Shown: piece after piece, positions 1-9,813 of the stretch
How positions within the stretch are numbered: position 1 is the stretch's first letter
Layout of the letters: the number at the start of each line of letters is the position of its first letter
Assembly: GCA_041392785.1 (NCBI GenBank)
Contig: JAWKLK010000010.1
Location: 186,001-250,000 of the forward strand
Direction of reading: 5' to 3'
Length of the DNA stretch: 64,000 nt
Source: OLB9 sp041392785
GTDB taxonomy: Bacteria; Bacteroidota; Bacteroidia; Chitinophagales; Saprospiraceae
Notes under the pieces: model-generated
Told to the model about the DNA's origin: nothing
Seen by the model: the letters and a program-made list of their open reading frames with translations, nothing else
Database searches by the model: none
Program-made: the position numbers and the translations under genes

Positions 1-186
1 CTTATAAAAGGTTTTGTAGGGGATGATAATAAACTCAATGACTTGGGAAAATTATTAAAATCCAAGTGTGGTGTGGGTGGTGCTGTCAAAGATGGCGAAA
101 TATTACTACAGGGCAATCATAGAGACAAAACACTACAAATTTTACTGGAATTAGGCTATAAAAAAACAAAAAAAGCGGGTGGTTGA
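1..186 (+). CDS. SUI1/YciH-family translation initiation factor, C-terminal part
   Basis: The window opens inside this gene; 61 codons and a TGA stop are visible. The readable part contains CGVGGAVKDGEILLQGNHRD and ends KKTKKAGG. This is the conserved C-terminal half of the SUI1/eIF1 fold as found in bacterial YciH (family pattern: KCGxGGxVKDGxIxxQGxxRD ... GyxxKxAGG). SUI1-like proteins bind the small ribosomal subunit and influence start-codon fidelity; the role of bacterial YciH is less clear. The N-terminus and promoter are outside the window. The next gene on the strand lies about 290 bases away behind its own promoter, so the two are probably not co-transcribed. Confidence 0.85.
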   Translation, partial: LIKGFVGDDNKLNDLGKLLKSKCGVGGAVKDGEILLQGNHRDKTLQILLELGYKKTKKAGG

Positions 187-334
187 AAAAAAATTTTATT
201 TGCTTTACAATACAGTAACAATATTCTAATGAAATTATATTTTGTATTAACTATTTTATAAAAACATTATTTTTTAAATTGAATATTTACTAAACAAAAG
301 GCAAGGAGTTCTAATTTTTATTTGTAATTAAATA

Positions 335-366
335 TTTGTTAAATTAAAATAAAGCCCTTACCTTTA
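335..366 (+). promoter_or_regulatory. Predicted Bacteroidota-type promoter of the giant T9SS cargo gene
   Basis: TTTG at 335-338 and TAccTTTa at 359-366 are separated by 20 bases. This matches the Bacteroidota primary sigma pattern (TTTG, 19-21 bases, TAnnTTTG) with one mismatch in the last position. Transcription would start near 370, leaving a leader of about 105 bases before the ATG at 478. Predicted from pattern only. Confidence 0.55.
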
Positions 367-392
367 CAATCGATCAAACATCAGTTCCCGAT

Positions 393-420
393 GTAGGTCG
401 CCGGACAGACGGCTCCCCAC
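393..420 (+). promoter_or_regulatory. GC-rich leader hairpin in the 5' UTR of the giant T9SS cargo gene
   Basis: GCCG (400-403) can pair with CGGC (410-413) around a six-base loop. An outer GTaGG (393-397) can pair with CCcAC (416-420) with one mismatch. The patch is clearly GC-rich inside an AT-rich leader and lies just after the predicted transcription start. No known riboswitch core was recognised. It may be an mRNA-stabilising hairpin or a protein-binding element. Confidence 0.35.
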
Positions 421-434
421 TTACGAAATTAAAA

Positions 435-452
435 ATGCACTAGTGCATTTAA
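435..452. repeat. 18-bp perfect palindrome upstream of the giant gene
   Basis: AAATGCACTAGTGCATTT reads identically on both strands. It lies 25 bases before the start codon, inside the predicted leader. It could be an operator for a dimeric regulator or an RNA hairpin covering the initiation region. No other copy was noticed in the window. Confidence 0.6.
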
Positions 453-477
453 TCATGTTATTAAAATAATTGTATTA

Positions 478-3400
478 ATGAAAAAGTTTGTACATTTCAT
501 TGCTTTATGTATTTTAGTATGGGTTACACCATTATATGGTGCTACTCCAAAACACCCAATCTTAATAGCCTACGAATTATGTCACTCTGTTGATAATGGC
601 ACGCAAAGTAGAATTTTTCACACTGCTCCTATCCATGGTGAAGGCATTTTTAGTACGGATTGTAATAACCCAACCGATATTACTGGAAGTCCTTTTAACG
701 GTTTCTTAAGTGGAGGAGTTTCCACATACTATTCTGTTGACCTTGCTGCTGGAGAAAGTGTAGTTTTCTCTGGTCCAAGTAACATAGTAATTGCAACAGA
801 TTGCGCAGGGGGTACCACGCCACTAGCACCCATTTGTAATTCCGGAGGTGAAACCGTAATCATTAGAGTCACACCCATTAATCCAGGAACTTACGCCATT
901 TCTGCAAATATATACACCCTTACTGCTGACTTGACCTTTTCAGAAAGCAGTAATGTGGTAGATGACGGGATAGTTTGCTTCGGAGACCAATTTTCATTAT
1001 TAGCAACAGGAAACGGATCATCAGGATACAGTTATTCTTGGACTGGACCTTACGGTCCCACAGGATCAAATCCTATCTTAACTCATAATAGTAGCGCACA
1101 AGTGGGTACCCAAACTTATACAGTGACAATAACGGATATCAATAACTGTACAGCAACTTCATCAGTCGATATAATACTTGCAGACGATATAGGATTTACA
1201 ATAAATCCTGATGATAATTCACTATGTGAGGGTGATCAATTGACTATGGACATTTCCTGGAGTGTTGGCTCTGGTGGCTCGTATGACTTTGAATGGACTC
1301 TTCCTGATGGAAGTACAAGCACAGATGCACCTCCATTGGTTATTGATCCAGTTGACCCCAGTCATACTGGCACCTATACTTTGGTCGCTACAGAACAAAG
1401 CACAGGCTGCTCATCCTCTGCTACGTATTCTACAGTTACTGTAAATGCGCTTCCTTCTGTGGATGATATTACAAATTCAGACAGCGACGATATCATCTGT
1501 CATAATGCCACATTCTCTTTATCAACAGTTACATCTGGTACTGGTACAATAATTTCTTGGGATTGGGAGGGAACCAATGGATGGACAGGAACTGGCAATC
1601 CAGTTAATATTACCAATACTACAGTTTCCACGGAAACAGTAACTTATTCTGTCACTGTAACAGACAATAACGGTTGTACAAATACGGGCACGCATGATGT
1701 GACCCTATTAGAAGAAATTCTATTTACTATTACTTCCACTGAATCAAGTGGTACTGCACCTGATGATGATAATCTTTGTGAAGGGGATGACCTTTCTTTT
1801 GATCTCAACTTCACATCAGGAGATACAGGTGACTTTTCTTACAACTGGTCTAGTACAGGTGGATATACTGGTACAGATGCTCCGCCCTTCACTATCAATG
1901 GAGTTGATAATACACATGCTGGAACATATAATGTAACCGTCACTGACAATACCAGTGGCTGTTCTAGTACAGCCACATATGGTACAATAGTGATACATGC
2001 TCTTCCCACCATTACAATAAATCACACTGAAATGAGTGGCATAGCACCCAATGATATGAATGTGTGTGAGGATTATGATAATCTTCAATTTACAGTGACA
2101 TTTAACACCGGAAATAATGCAGGTGCTATGTATGAATGGGAGTTAGCGAATGGTAGTACAAGCACAGATTATCCTTTGGTCATTAACCCTGTTACACCTG
2201 CCGATGCAGGAGATTATTCAGTGACGGTAACAGATGCCAATGGGTGTACCGCAACCTCAATATTCCAATCCATTACTGTAAATCCATTACCAGTAGCAAA
2301 TCCAACAACTTTGCATGCATGTGAACTCACATTAGGTTCTGGGCAAGGAGAGTTTATACTGACAGATGCTGAATTAAGCCCAGACTACCCTACTACAAAT
2401 CAAAATGAAATATCTGATGTGGATGATGGTGCATCAAATGTTACAGTAACTTACCACAATAGTATGGCAGATGCAGAAAATGATGTTTTACCTTTGTCAA
2501 GTCCACTGACTAGAGGAAATGGTTCCATTTGGGTGAGAGTAGAAGACACTACTACTGGCTGCTATGAAGTAGCTGAAGTGACACTCATGGTAGAATCACT
2601 TCCTACCGTCGCCAATACTACTTTGAAAGCATGTGAAGATTTACCACCAGGATCAGGTACAGGATCATTTATTTTAACAGATGCAGAGGATGCTCCGAGT
2701 TATCCCACAAATCAAAATGATGGTGCCGAAATTGATAATGGTGATGTGAGAGATGTGACTTTTCATCCAACTTTACTTGATGCACAGAACAATACTGGAG
2801 AAATAGATAAGAATACGCCTTTTACATCTCCAAACGGAACTATATGGGCGCGAATAGAAGATCCCACCACGAAGTGTTATAATACAGCCCAAATTACATT
2901 GGAAGTTATTTTACCTCCTGCGGGTAGTATCACTACACTTAGAGAATGTGAAGATCCAGCTGGATCAGGTATGGCTGACTTTACATTATCGGATGCAGAA
3001 TTGGCACCCGACTTTCCAAATACTAATAGTAATAGTATTGCAGATATAGACAATGGACAGACAAGAACGGTAATGTATTATGCGACACAAGCAGACGCAG
3101 AATCGGACAGTTCACCCATTGGTGATGGCAGCTATCCCGATAATACTATCATCTATGCAAGAATAGTAGATGATGCTACAGGCTGTTTCAGAGTTGTAGA
3201 AGTAACATTGGATGTATTAGAAGCTCCAAATCCAGAAATTTTACATGATGGAGTTCCCGACGATTTTACTATTTGTGAAAATGATCCATTCAACCTAACA
3301 TTGTCATTGACTACTGGTCTAGCTCCTTACATGTTTAACTGGACGTTGCCTGATGGCAGTACTAACATGGGTTCATCAATTTCAGTTGCTCAGGCTGATC

Positions 3401-6400
3401 CTGCAACACACCACGGCGTATGGGTTGTGACAGTCACTGATGCCAACGGATGTACTGGTACCGATGATATTGGTATCACTGTCAATCCTGCCGCTATGCA
3501 CTCTACTTGTGGTGATGCATTCGATGCAGGAGGCGGCACAGCTGGAGCTAGTGTTTCAGGTAATAATGAATGTGGATCTATGTCAGGCATCTGTGGTGCA
3601 CAAGGTGAATCAACAGTATATATTTCTTACACAGTTCCACCTGAAGGATTACAAACTTTATCTGCTAATCTAGGCGGATTAGCAAATGGTGTTGTTATGG
3701 CAAGTGAAGGAAACTGTGGTGGTTCAATAGGTAATTGTTCAGACGAAGTTATAATCGATTGCCCTACAAAAGGAGCAACCTATTACTTTGCTGTTAGTTC
3801 ATCCCGTGCTGATGCGGGAGATTTTAGTTTATCTATTAGAGCAGAACAACCGCTGGTCACAATTTCTGGTCATACATATGTAGACCTAGATGCTAGCGGA
3901 ACATATGGAGGAATTGATTCAGGTTTAACTGGAGTTCCTCTTGAATTGGTTGAGGGGTGCCCAGGTAATGGTACAGTGGTTGCAACAACCACTTCTGCGG
4001 ATGATGGCAGCTATTCTTTCCAAAATGTGCCTCCAGGTATGTATACAGTACAAGTTCAAGCAGGTGCACCTGGAGCTCCGATGGATCATCCAAGTCCTGC
4101 AGATTGCTGTATCACAATAGATCCATGTATGCCGGATGGGCCATATGAATGTGATCTCGGTTGGCCTCCACCAGACTGTTCATCAAACCCTTATTCGGTG
4201 GATAATATATGCGACCAAGCATACAATAATCCACTTTGTAATCTTACGGTTATTGAGCAATGGCCTTGCGGTCAAAACCCTTCTGAAATGGGACCATGGC
4301 TGAATGCTGGTCACTGCGGTGGTGTATTTCATAATACATCTTTTTACGGTTTTGTAGCAGGTACAGGTGATTATCAGATCGAATTCACCATTTTTGCTTG
4401 TGCAGGGACAGGAGTGCAATATGGTATTTACTCAGAATGCGACCCTAATGCAGGTCCTATCTGTGATGGAAATGCCAATACAGGTACAATAGTGGTGGAT
4501 GCTAGTCAACTTACTCCTTGTCAGACATATGTATTTTGGATTGATGGGTTTAGTGGGTCTGTATGTAGTTATTTTGTGCATGTTATTGGCGATTTTAATG
4601 AGTGTCAACTTCCACCTATTGAAGACATTGTTATTGATTCTGATTGTGCCCCCTTATGTCCATCTATCACATATCCTCTTAGAGTGAACGCAATCGCTGA
4701 TTCTGAATTATCTAATGTCAGTGGAGTTGAGTTTCATTGGAAAATTACAACCCCATCATCATCAATATATGAATTTGTAAACGATCAATTAACTATTGAT
4801 TATACCTTTGCTGAAGCTGGTACTTATGAAATATGTATATCTTCCTATCACCCTTGTCCAGGATTGTCTACGCCTTTGTGCAGAGAATTTGAATTCATTC
4901 CATTGGAAGACGATTATATGGAATTTAAAATTTGTACAGCAGATTTTCCATTTGTAGGTGCTTTTGATGAATTTGGAGAAGAAATATTTGATAAGCATGA
5001 TAATCCTTGGGGATGGATTGGAGGGCCAATTACACTCGCCATGGTGCGGAGCGGTAACTTCCAGTTTACGAGTCCGATGGTCAATAAATGCGGTTGTTCC
5101 TATGAGCAAACGGTACGAATTCAAGAAGTAAAAACTGGGGTTGGGTACCAACACATAGCACTCTGTCCGAGTGAACTGCCTTTTACAATAGCAGATACAA
5201 CATTTAATACAAATGTTGATAGCTTCCTCATAAGCTTGCCTGGAGTAACCACCAATAATGGCTGTGATACAGTCATAAGTCTTACCACTAGAATATTGAA
5301 TATGGGTGGCCAAATAAGGCAATCACCTTGTATGGAAGATGGCATTGAACTCAGTTTCAATATGGGTGCAGCATTTTTAAATGCAGATAGAGATAGCCTT
5401 AAGTTTATTTGGCATGATCCATCTGGTTCAATTATCACAGATAATGACTCTGATTCAACAGATGTCATTGTTCCTGTATCACAAACAGGGTTATATTTAT
5501 TAGATATACGTGTTTATAAATTTGGAGATTCGTGTACCTTCAACTTTACACATAATATGACGGTGATAAAACCTTTACAACCTGAAGCTGATAATTGGCA
5601 ACTCAAAGTATGTGAAGACGAAGGCAATATAACCTACGGCATATTAAGCCCTGATCCAACCAAACAATATATTTGGAGTGTTCCAAATACTGCAACAAAA
5701 ATTCAAGACGACAGTACAGGTACCATCATTATCCAATGGAATGGTCCAACTGGAGGTCAAGTCTGCGTTTTTGCTAGAGACTTCTGTGGGGACAGTCCTC
5801 CAGAGTGTGCCAATGTGGTATTCGTGGACATGACAGATCCTGCCTTTTCTATCATAGAAGAAGTTTGTAAAGATGCTCCTATTACGGTAGTGGCCACTTC
5901 TTCACACATAGCGGGTACAGTGTATAATTGGGACTTTGATGGTGGCACTACTACTGGTCCTACTACAGGCCCCGGACCATATAGCGTATCATGGAATACT
6001 CCAGGTCAAAAAATTGTAACCCTTTCTGTTAATGAAAATGGTTGTATTTCAGGTCCAGCTATGGATACAATAAATGTCATTGATCCTCCAGTACCTCCTA
6101 TATTTGGTTGTACATCAGATCAAACAACTGTGACATTTTCATGGGATGACTATCCTGGAGCACTTTCCTATACAGTCAATGTGATAAGTGCACCTGCAGG
6201 ACATACCACGTCACAGGTTGGAAATAGTTTTATTGTTGGAAATTTGGCAGTTAATACAAATGTTGTAGCAGAACTAGTTGTGACTACACCAGGGCCTTGC
6301 CCAAGTCCTGCTCCAGTTCAGACAGATTGTACCACTCAAAATTGTACACCGCCTACTATTACTTTTGATCAGGTTGCATCATTATGTCTGGTACCGAATA

Positions 6401-9400
6401 CACCTGTAATTGACCTAGCAGGAAATATTACGGTTACACCTAACGATCCTGGCACAGGTGTTTTCACTAGCTCACCAGTAGCTTCATCAGTTACTACTGT
6501 TGGTATATTTGATCCAAATATAGCGGGCGTTGGTTCACATAAGATTACATACACGTACACAACGGACCTAGGCTGTGTCGCAAAAGATGATATTACCATT
6601 GTAGTCAAAGAAACCCCACTCGCAACATTTGTCACGGACAAAGATGTTTCTTGTATTCTTGACCCAATAGTGGTGACATACACAGGAGGTACTACTGGTG
6701 CCACGTATGATTGGGATTTTGGTCCTTATGTCGTAGGAACCTATAATGGTCCTGGCCCGCATAGTGTTATCTGGGATACTGCCCTTGTGCATACCATAAG
6801 ACTTGTAGTTACAAAAAATGGCTGTCCTTCTGTAGAAGTTACAAAAGACATCACCATTGAACCAGAACTTGATAAACCTGTCATCACTTGTGCAGATCAG
6901 AGAAAAGATGGAGTTACTTTCGGTTGGGAAGCAGTGGAAAATGCAACATCTTATCAAATTTTCATTAATGGTGCACTGCAAGGTACTCAATCTACATTAA
7001 CATATGATGTGAATGGCTTAATGGAAAAAGAAACAGCGACAATCAGGGTCGTAGCGATCAGTGATAACGCATGCCCAGATTCCGAAAACACCAAATCATG
7101 TATTGCAACATCGTGTCAACCTATTACACTGACAATTCCAAATCCGAACCAAAGCTTGTGCCTCGATGCTGCTGCTACAAATATTCCTTTGACAGTAAAC
7201 ATAATTGGAAATACGGGTACTGGAAGCCCAACTCAAATTTGGTCTGGTACAGGTGTCAATGATGCAACGAAGATCTTTGATCCAAGAGTAGCAGGAGTTG
7301 GATCACATGAAGTCAAAGTCGTAGTTTTATATGATGATAATGCATGTGCTGATTCAACAACCATGCTGATCACCGTCAAACAGGTACCTACAGCTACCTT
7401 CACAAGCCCTGATGTAATTTGTATAACAGATGCACTCACAGTTACCTATAATGGGAATGCTGCCACTGGAACTTATAGTTGGGATTTCGGATCCGATGTC
7501 ATTGGTACCTACACTGGCAAAGGACCCCATGATGTTGTTTGGACAAATCCTGGTGTTAAAGACATTACATTGACAGTGACTAGTAATGGATGTACGTCAA
7601 CTCCTTTCACTAAAAAAGTCACCGTTGATCCAACATTAGAAGCACCAATCATTGCTTGTACAAACCCAAGGAAGGATGGCGTTACATTCTCTTGGGATCC
7701 CGTACTATATGCGAATAGTTATGATATCCTTGTAGGTGGCGTATCTCAAGGTGTACAATCTGGTACTACATTTGATATCAATGGCTTAAATCAAAATGAT
7801 AAGGTAACCATTGAAGTCATAGCATTAAGCAATAATGCATGTCCGGATGTGATGGCTTCACAAGAATGCGAAGCAACGGATTGCCCAATACCAACATTGA
7901 CACTTCCTGCAGATATGACTGTATGTAACTATGCAAATGCAGCAAAAGTACCACTCACAGTGACAGTCACCGGCAATACTGGTGTTGGCACTCCTGTAGA
8001 AACTTGGTCAGGACCTGGTGTAGACGATATAACAAAAACATTTGATCCAACAATTGCTGGAGTAGGAACACATACCATCACATTAGTTTATAAGTATGAC
8101 AATAATGAATGCGAAACAACAAAAACATTCAAAATTCTTGTCAGAGCACTACCTATAGCTAAGTTCACTGCTCCTGATACTATTTGTGTTTCAGATCCTC
8201 TAATAGTGACGTATACTGGCACTAAAACTGCCGATTTACAACTGAACTGGGCAAATGATCCAGCAGTCAGGACAGATCTTGGTAATGATGAGTATAGCTT
8301 CCACTATGCACTTCCAGGTATTTACACCATTAATTTGGTAATAGATGCTAATGGTTGTACTTCTGAGCCTTTCAGTAAAGATGTCGTGGTGACTGATATT
8401 ATTCCTGCTCCTATCATAACCTGTTCAACAACATTGAGTTCTGTAAAATTCTCTTGGAATGATAACAGTTGTTATGATGAATTTGAGAGAATCGTTAATG
8501 GCACCAATGAAGGGCTTTCCACTTTGCGAGAATACGAAGTTACTGGATTAAATGAAGGAGATAAGGTTACATTAGATTTAAAAACAATTTCTGATTGTCC
8601 ATGTCCTGTTCCAGATGTCTCCAAAGAATGCGTTGCCCAAGCTTGTCCACCGGTGGTATTGAATCTCGCCGCCGCGCAGACACAAATTTGTTTTACTGAC
8701 AATATCACAACGTCGATTCAAATTACTGCAACGGTGACTGGAAATACGCCAGATGGTAAAGGCGTTTGGTCTGGTCCAAACATTGATCAAAACGGTGTAT
8801 TTAATCCAAAAGCGGCAGGATTAGGAATTCATCAGTTTACCTATACTTACACAGACAGCGACTGTGAGTTCAGTGAAACAACTTCCATCAATGTGACACC
8901 AGTACCTGAAATAACTTGGGAAATTGAAAATCCTGCATGCTACAATCTTACAACTGGATCATTTATTTATTCTGTTGATAATGGAACTGGCCCATATACC
9001 ACAAAAGTTGACAATATCACTGTCAATAATGGTAATGCTTCTGGCATCCTAATTGGCCAACACCAAGTTGTAGTGACAGATGCAAATGGATGTGTTGTGA
9101 CAGATAATTTTGAAATAACAGCAGCAAATCAACCAACGGCAGATATATCAGGACCTGTAATAGTGCAGCTTGGTAGTTCTACAACGCACACGCTTGTACT
9201 CAATGGCATCAATTTACAAGTTGTTGATTCTATCTCTTGGCTACAAAATGGAGTTAGAGTATGTGCAAGTGATGTGAAGTGTTTACAACTTGATCAAACA
9301 CCTGTATTAGGTGAATATGTCATCGATGTAACCATCTATTATAATAGCGGCTGTAGCATTACAACACAGCATAAATTTATTGTGTCCGATAAATATACTA

Positions 9401-9687
9401 TTGATTTCCCAACTATTTTCTATCCAGAAAGTAAGAGTGGTAATAGCTCATTCCATATTTCCACAGGAGATCCAAGTCTTTGGGTGAAAAAGATGCGTAT
9501 TTATGACAGATGGGGTAATCTTGTTTTTGAAGCTAGTGAATTCAGTGGCTACATAGATCCTGTAGCTTGGAATGGAACTTATGCTGGAAAAAATGTTGAA
9601 CAAGGAGTATATGTTTACGTATTTGATTTGAGTACAGAAGATAACCCAAGTTTTATAAAATCTGGTGATATCACTTTAATAAGATGA
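478..9687 (+). CDS. Giant multi-domain T9SS cargo protein (gliding/CHU_C-type C-terminal domain)
   Basis: A 3069-residue surface or secreted protein. Residues 1-21 are a signal peptide (hydrophobic core, cleavage before ATPKH). Residues about 150-605 are Ig-like units of the 'LCEGDxL...EW..TYTVTVTD' kind. About 605-916 hold three 104/105-residue repeats sharing an ACE..GSG.G.F.LTDAE core. A PKD/Ig unit follows, then a prepeptidase-like Cys-rich domain (1008-1122) and an SdrD B-like unit (1126-1210, GHTYVDLDASGTYG). From about 1790 a composite PKD, fibronectin-III-like and Ig module recurs with a 254-257-residue period. A SprB-like repeat lies near 2811-2885. The last 95 residues (from KYTIDFPTIFYPES, with MRIYDRWGNLVFEA and WNGTYAGKNVEQGVYVYVF) form the gliding-motility-associated CHU_C domain, the T9SS 'type B' sorting signal. 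The likely role is adhesion or matrix formation; the ligand is unknown. A strong terminator follows directly. Confidence 0.9.
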   Translation: MKKFVHFIALCILVWVTPLYGATPKHPILIAYELCHSVDNGTQSRIFHTAPIHGEGIFSTDCNNPTDITGSPFNGFLSGGVSTYYSVDLAAGESVVFSGPSNIVIATDCAGGTTPLAPICNSGGETVIIRVTPINPGTYAISANIYTLTADLTFSESSNVVDDGIVCFGDQFSLLATGNGSSGYSYSWTGPYGPTGSNPILTHNSSAQVGTQTYTVTITDINNCTATSSVDIILADDIGFTINPDDNSLCEGDQLTMDISWSVGSGGSYDFEWTLPDGSTSTDAPPLVIDPVDPSHTGTYTLVATEQSTGCSSSATYSTVTVNALPSVDDITNSDSDDIICHNATFSLSTVTSGTGTIISWDWEGTNGWTGTGNPVNITNTTVSTETVTYSVTVTDNNGCTNTGTHDVTLLEEILFTITSTESSGTAPDDDNLCEGDDLSFDLNFTSGDTGDFSYNWSSTGGYTGTDAPPFTINGVDNTHAGTYNVTVTDNTSGCSSTATYGTIVIHALPTITINHTEMSGIAPNDMNVCEDYDNLQFTVTFNTGNNAGAMYEWELANGSTSTDYPLVINPVTPADAGDYSVTVTDANGCTATSIFQSITVNPLPVANPTTLHACELTLGSGQGEFILTDAELSPDYPTTNQNEISDVDDGASNVTVTYHNSMADAENDVLPLSSPLTRGNGSIWVRVEDTTTGCYEVAEVTLMVESLPTVANTTLKACEDLPPGSGTGSFILTDAEDAPSYPTNQNDGAEIDNGDVRDVTFHPTLLDAQNNTGEIDKNTPFTSPNGTIWARIEDPTTKCYNTAQITLEVILPPAGSITTLRECEDPAGSGMADFTLSDAELAPDFPNTNSNSIADIDNGQTRTVMYYATQADAESDSSPIGDGSYPDNTIIYARIVDDATGCFRVVEVTLDVLEAPNPEILHDGVPDDFTICENDPFNLTLSLTTGLAPYMFNWTLPDGSTNMGSSISVAQADPATHHGVWVVTVTDANGCTGTDDIGITVNPAAMHSTCGDAFDAGGGTAGASVSGNNECGSMSGICGAQGESTVYISYTVPPEGLQTLSANLGGLANGVVMASEGNCGGSIGNCSDEVIIDCPTKGATYYFAVSSSRADAGDFSLSIRAEQPLVTISGHTYVDLDASGTYGGIDSGLTGVPLELVEGCPGNGTVVATTTSADDGSYSFQNVPPGMYTVQVQAGAPGAPMDHPSPADCCITIDPCMPDGPYECDLGWPPPDCSSNPYSVDNICDQAYNNPLCNLTVIEQWPCGQNPSEMGPWLNAGHCGGVFHNTSFYGFVAGTGDYQIEFTIFACAGTGVQYGIYSECDPNAGPICDGNANTGTIVVDASQLTPCQTYVFWIDGFSGSVCSYFVHVIGDFNECQLPPIEDIVIDSDCAPLCPSITYPLRVNAIADSELSNVSGVEFHWKITTPSSSIYEFVNDQLTIDYTFAEAGTYEICISSYHPCPGLSTPLCREFEFIPLEDDYMEFKICTADFPFVGAFDEFGEEIFDKHDNPWGWIGGPITLAMVRSGNFQFTSPMVNKCGCSYEQTVRIQEVKTGVGYQHIALCPSELPFTIADTTFNTNVDSFLISLPGVTTNNGCDTVISLTTRILNMGGQIRQSPCMEDGIELSFNMGAAFLNADRDSLKFIWHDPSGSIITDNDSDSTDVIVPVSQTGLYLLDIRVYKFGDSCTFNFTHNMTVIKPLQPEADNWQLKVCEDEGNITYGILSPDPTKQYIWSVPNTATKIQDDSTGTIIIQWNGPTGGQVCVFARDFCGDSPPECANVVFVDMTDPAFSIIEEVCKDAPITVVATSSHIAGTVYNWDFDGGTTTGPTTGPGPYSVSWNTPGQKIVTLSVNENGCISGPAMDTINVIDPPVPPIFGCTSDQTTVTFSWDDYPGALSYTVNVISAPAGHTTSQVGNSFIVGNLAVNTNVVAELVVTTPGPCPSPAPVQTDCTTQNCTPPTITFDQVASLCLVPNTPVIDLAGNITVTPNDPGTGVFTSSPVASSVTTVGIFDPNIAGVGSHKITYTYTTDLGCVAKDDITIVVKETPLATFVTDKDVSCILDPIVVTYTGGTTGATYDWDFGPYVVGTYNGPGPHSVIWDTALVHTIRLVVTKNGCPSVEVTKDITIEPELDKPVITCADQRKDGVTFGWEAVENATSYQIFINGALQGTQSTLTYDVNGLMEKETATIRVVAISDNACPDSENTKSCIATSCQPITLTIPNPNQSLCLDAAATNIPLTVNIIGNTGTGSPTQIWSGTGVNDATKIFDPRVAGVGSHEVKVVVLYDDNACADSTTMLITVKQVPTATFTSPDVICITDALTVTYNGNAATGTYSWDFGSDVIGTYTGKGPHDVVWTNPGVKDITLTVTSNGCTSTPFTKKVTVDPTLEAPIIACTNPRKDGVTFSWDPVLYANSYDILVGGVSQGVQSGTTFDINGLNQNDKVTIEVIALSNNACPDVMASQECEATDCPIPTLTLPADMTVCNYANAAKVPLTVTVTGNTGVGTPVETWSGPGVDDITKTFDPTIAGVGTHTITLVYKYDNNECETTKTFKILVRALPIAKFTAPDTICVSDPLIVTYTGTKTADLQLNWANDPAVRTDLGNDEYSFHYALPGIYTINLVIDANGCTSEPFSKDVVVTDIIPAPIITCSTTLSSVKFSWNDNSCYDEFERIVNGTNEGLSTLREYEVTGLNEGDKVTLDLKTISDCPCPVPDVSKECVAQACPPVVLNLAAAQTQICFTDNITTSIQITATVTGNTPDGKGVWSGPNIDQNGVFNPKAAGLGIHQFTYTYTDSDCEFSETTSINVTPVPEITWEIENPACYNLTTGSFIYSVDNGTGPYTTKVDNITVNNGNASGILIGQHQVVVTDANGCVVTDNFEITAANQPTADISGPVIVQLGSSTTHTLVLNGINLQVVDSISWLQNGVRVCASDVKCLQLDQTPVLGEYVIDVTIYYNSGCSITTQHKFIVSDKYTIDFPTIFYPESKSGNSSFHISTGDPSLWVKKMRIYDRWGNLVFEASEFSGYIDPVAWNGTYAGKNVEQGVYVYVFDLSTEDNPSFIKSGDITLIR
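2320..3225 (+). repeat. Three coding repeats of 104-105 residues
   Basis: The conserved ACE/ECE cysteine recurs at 2320, 2632 and 2947, giving periods of 312 and 315 bases. Each unit has GSGxGxFxLTDAExxPxYP, then a run ending in IxARIxDxxTxCY. The copies are diverged, so this is an old domain duplication and not recent slippage. Confidence 0.75.
6343..8905 (+). repeat. Composite three-domain super-repeat, about 3.3 copies of ~256 residues
   Basis: Unit starts at the conserved Cys codons 6343, 7114, 7882 and 8644 give periods of 771, 768 and 762 bases. Each full unit runs Ig-like (FDPxxAGVGSHxxTxxY), then PKD-like (DxVxYxG...WDFG), then fibronectin-like (DGVTFxW...YxIxxxGxxQG). A partial PKD plus fibronectin-like unit precedes the first copy (from about 5840), and only the Ig-like part of the fourth is present. 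Confidence 0.75.
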
Positions 9688-9698
9688 TGATTTCGAAT

Positions 9699-9727
9699 AA
9701 AAAAAGGGGTTTTTTGCCCCTTTTTTT
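9699..9727 (+). terminator. Rho-independent terminator of the giant T9SS cargo gene
   Basis: AAAAAAAGGGG (9699-9709) pairs perfectly with CCCCTTTTTTT (9717-9727) around a 7-base loop and ends in a T tract. It starts 11 bases after the stop codon. Confidence 0.9.
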
Positions 9728-9813
9728 ATTTTCGCCCAATTCTCATTAAATTCTTTTTGACTTTTTCTATTTTTATCAAAGATCAAATGTATTTTTACAC
9801 ATATTTATATGAT

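Noticed and set aside
393..420. Possible c-di-GMP (GEMM-type) riboswitch in the giant gene's leader
   Set aside because: GTAGGTCGCCGG recalls part of the GEMM core, but the upstream half, tetraloop and receptor are absent.
4789..5322. 177-codon minus-strand reading frame
   Set aside because: Fully antisense to the giant cargo gene, Cys/Tyr-rich without domain features, and the plus-strand frame has clear domains and length.
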